DNA of 64,000 bases from Nocardioides sp. Arc9.136 (lineage in GTDB: Bacteria; Actinomycetota; Actinomycetes; Propionibacteriales; Nocardioidaceae): contig NZ_CP113431.1 in assembly GCF_030506255.1 (NCBI RefSeq), positions 930,001-994,000 of the forward strand, in the 5' to 3' direction. A program made the position numbers and the translations under genes. Positions 9,006 to 17,109 of the stretch are shown one piece after another. A model generated the notes under the pieces. That model did no database searches and was not told the DNA's origin. It saw only the letters and a program-made list of their open reading frames with translations. Positions within the stretch are counted from its first letter, which is position 1. Every line of letters begins with the position of its first letter.

Positions 9006-10118
9006 ATGGCAGGCACCATCCCGTGGGAGCGGGTCCGCAAGGCGGGACACACGCTCACCACTCCGCTGGACCCCGACGACTACCTGCGGTTCATCAACCC
9101 GCTGTGGACCGCGCGCGAGCTGCGCGGGCGGGTGGAGGAGGTCGTCCCCGAGACCGACGACGCCGCGACCCTGGTGATCCGGCCCGGTTGGGGCTGGCGC
9201 TACCGGCACCGCCCCGGGCAGTACGTCGGCATCGGCATCCAGGTCGACGGCAAGTTCCAGTGGCGCTCCTACTCGGTCTCCTCACCGCCCCGGCGCAAGG
9301 GCCGCACCATCTCGATCACCGTGCGGGCGATGCCGGAGGGCAAGCTCTCCGCCCACCTGGTCAAGGGCCTCGAGCCGGGCACGATCCTGCGGCTGGCACT
9401 GCCCGAGGGCGACTTCGTGCTGCCCGACCCACCCCCGCCGAAGATGCTGTTCCTCGTGGCCGGCAGCGGCGTCACGCCGGTGATGTCGATGCTGCGCACG
9501 CTCGACCGCCGCGGCACCCTCGGTGGCGGCGACGGCGAGGACTCCGGGCCCGACGTCGTCATGCACTACTCCTCGCCGACCCCGGACCGGATGATCTTCC
9601 GCGACGAGCTCGAGGCGCTGGCCGAGAAGCACCCCGGCCTGACGCTGCACCAGCTGCACACCGACGTCGACGGGATGCTCGAGCTCGAGCACCCGGAGAA
9701 GGGCCTCGACGGCATCTGCCCCGACTGGCGCGAGCGCGAGACCTGGGCCTGCGGGCCGGGCCCGATGCTCGACGCGATCACCGAGCACTTCGAGAAGGAG
9801 GGGCTCGAGGAGCAGCTCCACCTCGAGCGGTTCTCCCTCGAGCTCGGCGACCAGGGCGGCGAGGGCGGCACGATCACCTTCCGCAACTCCGGGAAGTCCA
9901 TCGAGGTCGACGGCGCCACCACGGTGCTCGAGGCCGGCGAGCAGGCCGGGGTGGGCATGCCGTACGGCTGCCGGATGGGCATCTGCCACACCTGCACGCT
10001 CACGCTGGTCGAGGGCACGGTGCGCGACCTGCGCAACGGCGACGACTTCGGCCAGCCCAACGAGCCCGTGCAGACCTGCGTCACCGCCGCCGTCGGCGAC
10101 TGCACCCTCGACATCTGA
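9006..10118 (+). CDS. Flavin reductase with C-terminal 2Fe-2S ferredoxin domain, desaturase electron donor
   Basis: Transfers electrons from NAD(P)H through flavin and a plant-type 2Fe-2S centre to the adjacent membrane desaturase. Domains in order are an FAD-binding barrel (about 35-140, RSYSVSSPP), a NAD-binding fold (about 145-275, LVAGSGVTPVMSML and WACGPGPM), and a ferredoxin domain (about 285-370) with YGCRMGICHTC and a final QTC. The pair resembles mycobacterial Rv3230c-DesA3 (Rv3229c), where the reductase serves the stearoyl-CoA desaturase. ATG 9006 was chosen over an in-frame ATG at 8970 because MAGTIPWERV fits family N-termini. TTGACC (8939-8944) may be a -35 element. Confidence 0.92.
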   Translation: MAGTIPWERVRKAGHTLTTPLDPDDYLRFINPLWTARELRGRVEEVVPETDDAATLVIRPGWGWRYRHRPGQYVGIGIQVDGKFQWRSYSVSSPPRRKGRTISITVRAMPEGKLSAHLVKGLEPGTILRLALPEGDFVLPDPPPPKMLFLVAGSGVTPVMSMLRTLDRRGTLGGGDGEDSGPDVVMHYSSPTPDRMIFRDELEALAEKHPGLTLHQLHTDVDGMLELEHPEKGLDGICPDWRERETWACGPGPMLDAITEHFEKEGLEEQLHLERFSLELGDQGGEGGTITFRNSGKSIEVDGATTVLEAGEQAGVGMPYGCRMGICHTCTLTLVEGTVRDLRNGDDFGQPNEPVQTCVTAAVGDCTLDI

Positions 10119-10140
10119 GCACCACCGCACAGCCAGCCAG

Positions 10141-10179
10141 CACACCCACCCCGCACACCCACCCCGCACACCCACCCCG
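10141..10179. repeat. 13-bp tandem repeat, three copies
   Basis: CACACCCACCCCG occurs three times head to tail (10141-10153, 10154-10166, 10167-10179), followed by a partial fourth copy. It fills the 82-nt gap between the reductase and desaturase genes, ahead of the GGAGG ribosome-binding site at 10192-10196. Confidence 0.9.
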
Positions 10180-10200
10180 CACACCAGCACTGGAGGCCCC

Positions 10201-11454
10201 GTGGCCATCGCGGACGTCAAGGAGTACACCCACCTCTCCGATGAGGAGGTCGAGCAGATCGGGCGTGAGCTCGACGCGATCCGGCAGGAGGTCGAGGAGT
10301 CCCGCGGCGCCGCCGACGCGGCGTACATCAACCGGCTGATCAAGATCCAGCGTGGGCTCGCGGCCGCCGGCCGGGTCTCCATGCTCGCCGGGACGTGGGG
10401 GCGCCGGTGGGCGCCGCGCGCGGAGAAGCCGGCCATCGCCGTCGGCGCCGTGTGCCTCGGCGTGGCCAAGATCCTCGAGAACATGGAGATCGGCCACAAC
10501 GTCATGCACGGCCAGTGGGACTGGATGAACGACCCCGAGATCCACTCCTCGAACTGGGAGTGGGACACCGCGCAGCCGGCCGAGCAGTGGAAGCACTCCC
10601 ACAACTACATCCACCACCAGTTCACCAACGTCCTCGGCCACGACAACGACATCGGCTACGGCATCCTGCGGATGGCGCGCGAGCAGCGCTGGCACCCCTA
10701 CTACCTGGGGCAGCCGGTCTACAACGCGCTGCTGGCCACGCTCTTCCAGTGGGGCGTCGCCCTCCACGACCTCGACCTCGAGCGGATCCGCAAGGGCGAG
10801 AAGGACCCCAAGGAGATGAAGCGCCAGCTGGCGCAGATCCTCCGCAAGGGACGCAACCAGGTGCTCAAGGACTACGTCGTCTACCCGGCGCTGTCCGGCC
10901 CGCGGTGGAAGGAGGTCGCGGTCGCCAACGCCACCGCCAACCTCAGCCGCAACCTGTGGTCCTACGTCATCATCTTCTGCGGCCACTTCCCCGACGGCGC
11001 GATGCACTTCACCGAGGAGGAGCTCGAGGACGAGACCCGCGCCGAGTGGTACCTGCGCCAGGTCCTGGGCGCGGCGAACTTCAAGGGCGGCCCGCTGCTG
11101 CACGTCATGAGCGGCAACCTCGGCTTCCAGATCGAGCACCACCTCTTCCCGGACCTGCCGAGCAACCGGTACGCCGAGATCTCGGTCAAGGTCCGCGCGC
11201 TGTGCGACAAGTACGACATCCCCTACACCACCGGCCCGCTGCACCGGCAGTACGGCCAGGCGCTGCGCACGATCATCAAGCTCTCGGTCCCCAACAGCTG
11301 GACCACCAGCAACGACCCGGCGCCGCCGGAGCGCTCCGACACCGCTGACGAGCCGTCCAAGGACCGCCGCCGCAAGTCCGACGCCGAGCGGCAGCCGCGC
11401 CGCGCCGAGCTCGGTGCCTGGACCCGCTCGCCCCGGGAGAGGAGCCACGACTGA
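10201..11454 (+). CDS. Membrane acyl-CoA (Delta9-type) fatty acid desaturase
   Basis: Diiron membrane enzyme that inserts a double bond in long acyl chains. The three histidine boxes are present: HNVMH, HSHNYIHH and QIEHH, the last within GFQIEHHLFPDLPSNRY. Hydrophobic stretches surround them. Length (417 residues) is near DesA3-like enzymes, with an extra charged, Pro/Arg-rich C-terminal tail after about residue 365. GTG 10201 follows GGAGG by 4 nt. The upstream reductase is the expected electron donor. The stop overlaps the next gene start by one base (TGATG), so the three genes form one operon. Confidence 0.92.
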   Translation: MAIADVKEYTHLSDEEVEQIGRELDAIRQEVEESRGAADAAYINRLIKIQRGLAAAGRVSMLAGTWGRRWAPRAEKPAIAVGAVCLGVAKILENMEIGHNVMHGQWDWMNDPEIHSSNWEWDTAQPAEQWKHSHNYIHHQFTNVLGHDNDIGYGILRMAREQRWHPYYLGQPVYNALLATLFQWGVALHDLDLERIRKGEKDPKEMKRQLAQILRKGRNQVLKDYVVYPALSGPRWKEVAVANATANLSRNLWSYVIIFCGHFPDGAMHFTEEELEDETRAEWYLRQVLGAANFKGGPLLHVMSGNLGFQIEHHLFPDLPSNRYAEISVKVRALCDKYDIPYTTGPLHRQYGQALRTIIKLSVPNSWTTSNDPAPPERSDTADEPSKDRRRKSDAERQPRRAELGAWTRSPRERSHD

Positions 11455-11924
11455 TGGATCCCGCTCCCCGCGAGTTCTCCGAGCTGCCGACCGACCCCGA
11501 CCTGGGCGTCCCCGTCCCGTTCGCGGCCGGCACCGACGTCGGGTACGGCGACCGGCCGGCCGGCGCGGCGATCTCGGCCCGCGGGCTGGACAAGCGCCGG
11601 GTGACCCAGTGCGCGCTGAGCCGCGTGTGCGGGGTCTGCGGTGCCACCCTCGGCCGTCCGCTGGCGTTCCTCGGCACCCGGACCGAGGCCGACCGGCTGG
11701 CGTTCCACCTGCCGCCGGCCCACCTGTCCTGCGCGCAGGCGCTGCACGCGGCGTACTCCTCGGTGGGCGAGGCGCTCCTCGGCCTCGACGCACCGCCGAC
11801 GGACTGGGTGCTGGTGACCACCGCGAGCTTCGAGTTCGTGCGTCCGGGGCGCGACGACCTCGACAAGCGCCCGACGTTCCAGCCCAGCTCCGCGCTCACC
11901 GAGGTGACCCCCGCCGGTCGGTGA
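11454..11924 (+). CDS. Hypothetical protein with Cys/His cluster
   Basis: I do not recognise this 156-residue protein. The visible feature is a possible metal site: CGVC at about residues 59-62, then HLPPAHLSC at about 89-97. It has no signal peptide or membrane segment. Translation is coupled to the desaturase by a TGATG overlap, with GGAG upstream, so it probably belongs to the desaturase operon. A link to electron transfer or iron loading would be speculation. Confidence 0.7.
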   Translation: MDPAPREFSELPTDPDLGVPVPFAAGTDVGYGDRPAGAAISARGLDKRRVTQCALSRVCGVCGATLGRPLAFLGTRTEADRLAFHLPPAHLSCAQALHAAYSSVGEALLGLDAPPTDWVLVTTASFEFVRPGRDDLDKRPTFQPSSALTEVTPAGR

Positions 11925-11944
11925 CCCCCGCTAGCGTGGCGTCC

Positions 11945-13039
11945 ATGGCGAAGGCAGCGGCCGCGACGGTCGTCGCGGGGGACCGCGAGGTACGGGTGAC
12001 CAGTCCGGACCGGGTGATCTACCCGGCGACGGAGACGACGCCCGAGGTCACCAAGCTGATGGTGACGCAGTACGTCGCGTCGGTCGGCGAGGGCCTGATG
12101 CGGGCGTTGCGCGACCGGCCGACCGCGCTGGAGCGCTGGCCCGCCGGCGTCCACCCCGGCATCAAGCTGGCGACGGGCCGGCCGGGGGAGAAGGCCGACG
12201 CGTTCTACCAGAAGCGGGTGCCCAAGGGGGCTCCGGACTACCTGGAGGCCGTCGAGATCACCTTCCCCTCCGGCCGCACCGCCGAGGAGATCTGCCCGAC
12301 CGAGATCGCGGTGCCGGTGTGGTGCGCCCAGATGGGCACCCTGACCTTCCACCCGTGGCCGGTGCGCCGCGACCCGGCGTCGGACACCTGGGGCGACCGG
12401 CCCGACGAGCTGCGCATCGACCTCGACCCGCAGCCGGGCACCGGCTTCAACGACGCCGTCCGGGTGGCCGGCGTGGCCAAGGAGCTGCTCGAGGAGCTCG
12501 GCCTGCGCGGCTTCGCGAAGACCTCCGGCAACCGCGGGGTGCACGTCTACGTCCGCATCGAGCCGCGCTGGGAGTTCACCGACCTGCGCCACGCCGCCAT
12601 CGGCTTCGGCCGCGAGCTGGCCCGTCGCGACGAGGCCGTGACCGTCGAGTGGTGGAAGGAGGAGCGGGGTGCGCGGATCTTCGTCGACTACAACCAGAAC
12701 AACCGCGACCGCACCATCGCCTCGGCCTACTCCCTGCGCCCGCTGCCGGGCGCCCCGGTGTCCACCCCGGTGGGCTGGGAGGAGCTGGCGACGCTGACGG
12801 ACCCCCAGGTCTTCAACCTCTTCACCGTCCCCGACCGGCTCGCCGACGGCGACCCCTGGGCCGACATGGACGACACGGCGTACTCCCTCGAGCCGCTGCT
12901 GCGGCTGTGGGAGGAGCTGCCCGGCGGGGAGCTGAACTTCCCCCCGGACTACCCGAAGATGCCCGGCGAGCCGCCGAGGGTGCAGCCCTCGAAGAAGGTC
13001 GCCTCGCACTGGGACGACGAGGGCAACCGGATCGGGTGA
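11945..13039 (+). CDS. LigD-type polymerase (primase-polymerase) domain protein
   Basis: Stand-alone 364-residue archaeo-eukaryotic-primase-fold polymerase of the LigD PolDom family. In mycobacteria such proteins fill gaps during non-homologous end joining or repair and prefer ribonucleotides. Visible hallmarks are the catalytic pair Asp159 and Asp161 in RIDLDPQPG, SGNRGVHVYV, and FVDYNQN with the third Asp. No ligase or nuclease domain is fused. A separate LigC-type ligase is encoded at 29886-31013. ATG 11945 lies 7 nt after TAGCGT (11932-11937), a clear leaderless promoter. No ku gene is in the window. Confidence 0.9.
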   Translation: MAKAAAATVVAGDREVRVTSPDRVIYPATETTPEVTKLMVTQYVASVGEGLMRALRDRPTALERWPAGVHPGIKLATGRPGEKADAFYQKRVPKGAPDYLEAVEITFPSGRTAEEICPTEIAVPVWCAQMGTLTFHPWPVRRDPASDTWGDRPDELRIDLDPQPGTGFNDAVRVAGVAKELLEELGLRGFAKTSGNRGVHVYVRIEPRWEFTDLRHAAIGFGRELARRDEAVTVEWWKEERGARIFVDYNQNNRDRTIASAYSLRPLPGAPVSTPVGWEELATLTDPQVFNLFTVPDRLADGDPWADMDDTAYSLEPLLRLWEELPGGELNFPPDYPKMPGEPPRVQPSKKVASHWDDEGNRIG

Positions 13040-13071
13040 GCGCCGGCCGCGGGCGGCCGTAGGTTCCCACC

Positions 13072-13566
13072 ATGGAGATCACCGTGGACGTCACCGTGGC
13101 GGGGGAGCGCGCGCTGCTCGAGGGGATGCTCGACCGGCAGCGGTCGGCGATCGCCGGACTGCTCGACGACCTCACCGAGGAGGAGGCGAGGGAGCGGCTG
13201 GTGCCCTCCCTGACCACCCCGCTCGGGCTGGTCACCCACGCGACGTTCGTCGAGCGGGTGTGGTTCCACCACCGGGTGGCCGGCGTCGCGCGCGCCGAGC
13301 TCGGGCTGCCCGACACTGTCGAGGAGAGCTTCCTGCTCGACGACTCCGCCACGGTCGCGTCGGTGCGCGCGGCGTTCCTGGCGGCGTGCGAGCGGTCCCG
13401 GGCGGTGGCCGCGGAGCACGGGCTCGACGAGCAGTTCGCCTGGCACTCCGGACCGGTGAGCCTGCGCTTCGTCCACGCCCACGTCGTCGCCGAGCTGGCC
13501 CGTCACGCCGGCCACGGCGACATCCTCGTCGAGCAGCTGCGGACCCGGCGGCCCGCGGACGCCTGA
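13072..13566 (+). CDS. DinB/DUF664 family four-helix protein
   Basis: A 164-residue protein of the DinB-like (DUF664) superfamily, which holds metal-dependent thiol transferases such as mycothiol-dependent enzymes. The C-terminal VVAELARHAGHGDILVEQLR is the characteristic helix with His ligands, and THATFVERVWF near residue 60 supplies another likely ligand. The leaderless promoter TAGGTT (13060-13065) is 6 nt before ATG 13072. The substrate is unknown. Its 3' end is 7 nt from the convergent next gene. Confidence 0.82.
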   Translation: MEITVDVTVAGERALLEGMLDRQRSAIAGLLDDLTEEEARERLVPSLTTPLGLVTHATFVERVWFHHRVAGVARAELGLPDTVEESFLLDDSATVASVRAAFLAACERSRAVAAEHGLDEQFAWHSGPVSLRFVHAHVVAELARHAGHGDILVEQLRTRRPADA

Positions 13567-13573
13567 GGCGGGC

Positions 13574-13924
13574 TCAGCCCGCGGGGTGGTCCACCAGGCT
13601 CAGCGCGTAGCCGGCGCCGTCGGGGACGGCCCGGGCGACCTCGCGCCAGCCCTGGTCGGCGAGGCGGCGGGCGTAGGCGCGGACGTCCGGCTCGCGCGAG
13701 CCCAGCAGCAGCAGCCGGCGCCGGTCGGAGCCGGCCACGTCCTCGACCGGGTGCAGCAGCGCGAGCTCGTGGACCACGGTCGCCGCGCTGGCGTCCTCGA
13801 ACCGGGCCCGGAGCACGGCCCGGGCCCCGTCGGGCCGCTCGGCCCAGACCGCCGCGCGGCCCTCGTGCCGCACCGATCCGGCTGCCGGCGCCACGGGCAG
13901 GAAGTCGGCACCCATCGCTCTCAC
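13574..13924 (-). CDS. Small hypothetical protein
   Basis: An unrecognised 116-residue soluble protein, with alternating beta-like strands (RAVLRARFE, RRLLLLGS, GYALSLVDH) and helices. GTG 13924 is preferred because TAGGCT lies 8 nt upstream on this strand. ATG 13915 would shorten it by three residues. Codon use is normal for the neighbourhood. It is divergent from the sulfotransferase gene, and no function can be read from context. Confidence 0.6.
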   Translation of the reverse strand: MRAMGADFLPVAPAAGSVRHEGRAAVWAERPDGARAVLRARFEDASAATVVHELALLHPVEDVAGSDRRRLLLLGSREPDVRAYARRLADQGWREVARAVPDGAGYALSLVDHPAG

Positions 13925-14000
13925 GCTCGCGGAGCCTACTGAGCCCGGGCCGGGCGGCGTCAGCGGCACGGTCGCCGCGGCGCGGCGATAGCCTCCCGGG

Positions 14001-15104
14001 GTGAGCGAGCGACCCCACCAGACCAAGCCCCGGCTCGTCGTCGTCACCGGGTCCGGCCGCAGCGGCACCAGCACGGTCACGGGAGCGCTGGCGCGCCTGG
14101 GCCTGCACCTCCCCGGCCCGCTCGCCCCCGCCGACGAGCGGAACCCCAAGGGCTTCTACGAGACGCCCTGGGTGATCGAGGCCAACCGCGTCGTGCTGGA
14201 GTCGGTGCCGGTCCGCGGCAACGACGCGCGGCCCGACGCCGCCGCGCTCGTGGAGGAGAGCGCGAGCGCCGAGAGCGCCGAGCTGGTGGCCCGGGTGCGG
14301 GCGTGGCTGCTCCAGCACGTCGCCGGGCACGCCCAGTCGGTGGTCAAGGACCCGCAGATCTTCTGGCTGCACCGCGCCTGGCGCGCCGCCGCGGACGAGG
14401 CCGGGATCGACCTGTCGTTCGTGACGATGCTGCGGCACCCGGTCGAGGTCGCCCGCTCGCGCGACACCGCCTACCTCGTCGACAAGGACGCCGAGCACCG
14501 CCGCATCCGCGAGGTCAGCAACGTGGCCGCCTGGTGCAACGCCGCCTACGCCTCCGAGCGGGCCTTCCGCGGGCACCCGCGGGCGTTCGTCCGGTACGAC
14601 GACCTGCTGGCCGACTGGCGTCGTGCGCTCGCGCCGCTGGAGGGGGCGCTGGGGGTCGACCTCGGCGCCGGCCTCCGCTCCGAGCCCGGGCCGGGGGAGC
14701 CGCACCCGGTCGACGACTTCATCGACGTCTCCCTCAACCGGTCGCGCGCCGGGTGGGAGGAGACGTCGGTCCCGCCGGCGCTGCGCGACGTCGCCGAGCG
14801 GACCTGGCGCGCGGTCAACGGGCTCGTGGACGCCCCGGAGGACCCTGCGGCGCTGGCCGAGCTGGACGCCGCCCGGGAGGCGTACGCCGGGCTGCACGCC
14901 GACGCCGTCGCGCTCGCCGCCGACCACACCGAGGCCGCCGTCGCCGCGGCACGTCGCGCGCAGCGCCAGGAGCTGCAGCAGGCGCGCTCCCGCAACCAGC
15001 GGCTGCGGGCGCGGGTGGAGGAGCTCGAGCGGGCCGCCCCGGCCCCCGGCCCCGCACGCCGGCTCGCCGCCCGGGCCGCGCGGGTGGTGCGCCCGCGCGG
15101 GTGA
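14001..15104 (+). CDS. Sulfotransferase-family protein
   Basis: Probable PAPS-dependent sulfotransferase acting on glycans or other surface molecules. The N-terminal VVVTGSGRSGTSTVTGAL (about residues 13-30) is the 5'-phosphosulfate-binding loop, and MLRHPVEVARSRDTAY (about 150-165) is the 3'-phosphate loop. The last 80 residues are a charged coiled-coil-like helix (EAAVAAARRAQRQELQQARS) with a basic tail. GTG 14001 lies 6 nt after TAGCCT. It opens the surface-glycan locus, and sulfation of the polymer made by the following genes is the natural reading. Confidence 0.82.
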   Translation: MSERPHQTKPRLVVVTGSGRSGTSTVTGALARLGLHLPGPLAPADERNPKGFYETPWVIEANRVVLESVPVRGNDARPDAAALVEESASAESAELVARVRAWLLQHVAGHAQSVVKDPQIFWLHRAWRAAADEAGIDLSFVTMLRHPVEVARSRDTAYLVDKDAEHRRIREVSNVAAWCNAAYASERAFRGHPRAFVRYDDLLADWRRALAPLEGALGVDLGAGLRSEPGPGEPHPVDDFIDVSLNRSRAGWEETSVPPALRDVAERTWRAVNGLVDAPEDPAALAELDAAREAYAGLHADAVALAADHTEAAVAAARRAQRQELQQARSRNQRLRARVEELERAAPAPGPARRLAARAARVVRPRG

Positions 15105-15237
15105 GTGCCGCGTCCGGCAGGGGGCCGGCGAGGTCGGCGGCGGCGGTCGGCGCGACTACCATCCCGTAGGCCGTTCCCGCGATGGCCGGCCTGACCCGAC
15201 CTGACCGACCTGACCTCGGACGAGCGGAGGACGCATC

Positions 15238-17109
15238 GTGCTGGAGCCGGACCCGCCGGTCTCTGTCGTGGTCCCGCTGGACGGCGCACCGTCGCGGCCC
15301 GACAGCCAGGACCAGGGCCAGCACGAGGGCCTGCTGACGACCCTCCTCGCCGTCGCCCCCGTGGGTGCGGACCTCGTCGTCACGTCCGTCGACCCGGTCC
15401 CGGCCCGGGTGGCGAGCGCGCTGCCCGCAGGCACCCGGACCCTCCGCGCGGCCCCCGGTCGGCTGCTGGCGGTCGGCGCGGCCGCCGCGCGCGCGCCGTT
15501 CTGTGCAGTGCTCCTCCCGGGTGCGGTGCCCGACCAGCAGACGCTCGCGGGGTGGGCGGAGGGCCGAGGGGAGGGCCTGGTGCCGACCGCGACGCTGCGG
15601 GCACGCGCCGGCAGCGACACGACCGCGGCGGTCCGCCTGCCCGGCCTCGTCCCGCGGCTCGCGACGTCGTCCCCGGGGTCGACGAGACGTGCCGCCGGCG
15701 GCCAGGCGACCTCCGACGACCCGTTCGACACCGTGGTCGGGCCCCGGCTCGACGCGCTCGCCGAGCTCGAGGCGGTGTCGGCGCCGACCGACGAGGCGGC
15801 CGCCGCCCTCCAGGACGCCGTGGCCGTCGAGCTCCAGCCGGTCCGGGCGCACCTCGACACCCACCCGCAGGACCACGCGCGCCTGGTCGAGGAGGTCGAG
15901 GCGCGGGGGCTGCAGCGGGTGGACTGGTCGCTGCTCAACGCGGGCCGGGCGAGGGAGCTGGCACTGCTCTACTGCTTCACGCCGTGGAACGGGACCAGCG
16001 GGCTGGTCGCGGCCCGCCGGATCCGCGCCCGCGGCGCGGTCGTGGAGGTGGTCGCCCAGGCCATGGACAACCTGCGGGGCCGCGACGAGGCGTCGCGCGC
16101 CATCGCCGCGCCGTACGTAGCCGGGCAGCACGTCGTGCCGGGCGACGCCTCCTTCGCCGGGTGGGAGGGCATCGTGCGGTTCGTGCGGTCCTCGACCCGG
16201 ATCCTCGAGGAGGGGCCGCTGGCCGGGCGCCGGTTCGACACGGTCTACTCCCGCGCGATGTTCCCGGCCTCCCACGTCGCCGCCGCGCGCTACAAGATCC
16301 GCAACCCCGCGGTGCACTGGCGCGCGGAGTTCTCCGACCCGCTCTCCAAGGACGTCCACGGCGAGCCGCGTCCGGCGCGGCTGCGCGACGGCGAGCTCCT
16401 CCGCGAGCTGCGCGGCGGGCTCGAGGCGGCCGGGGTCGAGGCGCCCGGGCACCTCCAGCTGTTCCCCTGGGTCGAGCAGCTGGCCTACGCCCTGGCGGAC
16501 GAGATCGTCTTCACCAACGCCAACCAGCGCGACTACATGCTCGGGTACTGCCCCGACCCCCTGCTGCGCAGCCGGGTCGAGGCGATCAGCACGGTCTCGC
16601 ACCACCCGACGCTGCCGCCGCCGTTCTACCGCCGCGAGCCGTCGAGCTACGCGCTGGACCCCGAGCGCGTGCACATCGGCTACTTCGGCGTCTTCTACGC
16701 CACCCGGGGCCTCACCGAGGTCACCGAGGCGCTCGCGGGGCTGCCGGCCGCGGTCCGGGCCCGGGTCCAGCTGCACGTCTTCACCAGCGGTCCCGAGGAG
16801 ATCGAGGAGGGCGTCCGGGCGGCCGGCCTCGCCGACGTCGTGAAGGTCAACGGCTACCGCCCGTTCCTCGAGTTCCTCCACCTCACCACCCGCTTCGACG
16901 TCCTCGTGGTCAACGACGCCGACCACGAGGGCGTCAACCCCTACCTGCCCTCGAAGCTGTCGGACTACCTCGGCAGCGGCACCGACATCTGGGCGATCAG
17001 CCAGCCCGGCAGCGTCCTGTCGCGGCAGCAGGTCGCCCACGCCTCGTCCCTGCACGACGTGGCCGGCGCCACCGAGGTGCTGACCCGGATCGCCGGTCGG
17101 CGCCCGTGA
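15238..17109 (+). CDS. Glycosyltransferase of unusual two-part architecture (paralogue of 19206-21335)
   Basis: A 623-residue protein. The first 110 residues begin like a GT2 domain (VSVVVPLDG) but no catalytic DxD is visible, so this part looks degenerate. Residues about 225-620 are closely similar to the C-terminal half of the minus-strand protein at 19206-21335: LALLYCFTPW, YSRAM, EFSDP, ALADE, CPDP, YFGVFY-TRGLTEVT, NPYLPSKLSDYLGSGT. The layout suggests a GT4-like, GT-B-fold glycosyltransferase, with the last motif resembling donor-binding segments. GTG 15238 has GGAGG upstream. The stop overlaps the next gene start (GTGA). Acceptor and donor are unknown. Confidence 0.75.
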   Translation: MLEPDPPVSVVVPLDGAPSRPDSQDQGQHEGLLTTLLAVAPVGADLVVTSVDPVPARVASALPAGTRTLRAAPGRLLAVGAAAARAPFCAVLLPGAVPDQQTLAGWAEGRGEGLVPTATLRARAGSDTTAAVRLPGLVPRLATSSPGSTRRAAGGQATSDDPFDTVVGPRLDALAELEAVSAPTDEAAAALQDAVAVELQPVRAHLDTHPQDHARLVEEVEARGLQRVDWSLLNAGRARELALLYCFTPWNGTSGLVAARRIRARGAVVEVVAQAMDNLRGRDEASRAIAAPYVAGQHVVPGDASFAGWEGIVRFVRSSTRILEEGPLAGRRFDTVYSRAMFPASHVAAARYKIRNPAVHWRAEFSDPLSKDVHGEPRPARLRDGELLRELRGGLEAAGVEAPGHLQLFPWVEQLAYALADEIVFTNANQRDYMLGYCPDPLLRSRVEAISTVSHHPTLPPPFYRREPSSYALDPERVHIGYFGVFYATRGLTEVTEALAGLPAAVRARVQLHVFTSGPEEIEEGVRAAGLADVVKVNGYRPFLEFLHLTTRFDVLVVNDADHEGVNPYLPSKLSDYLGSGTDIWAISQPGSVLSRQQVAHASSLHDVAGATEVLTRIAGRRP

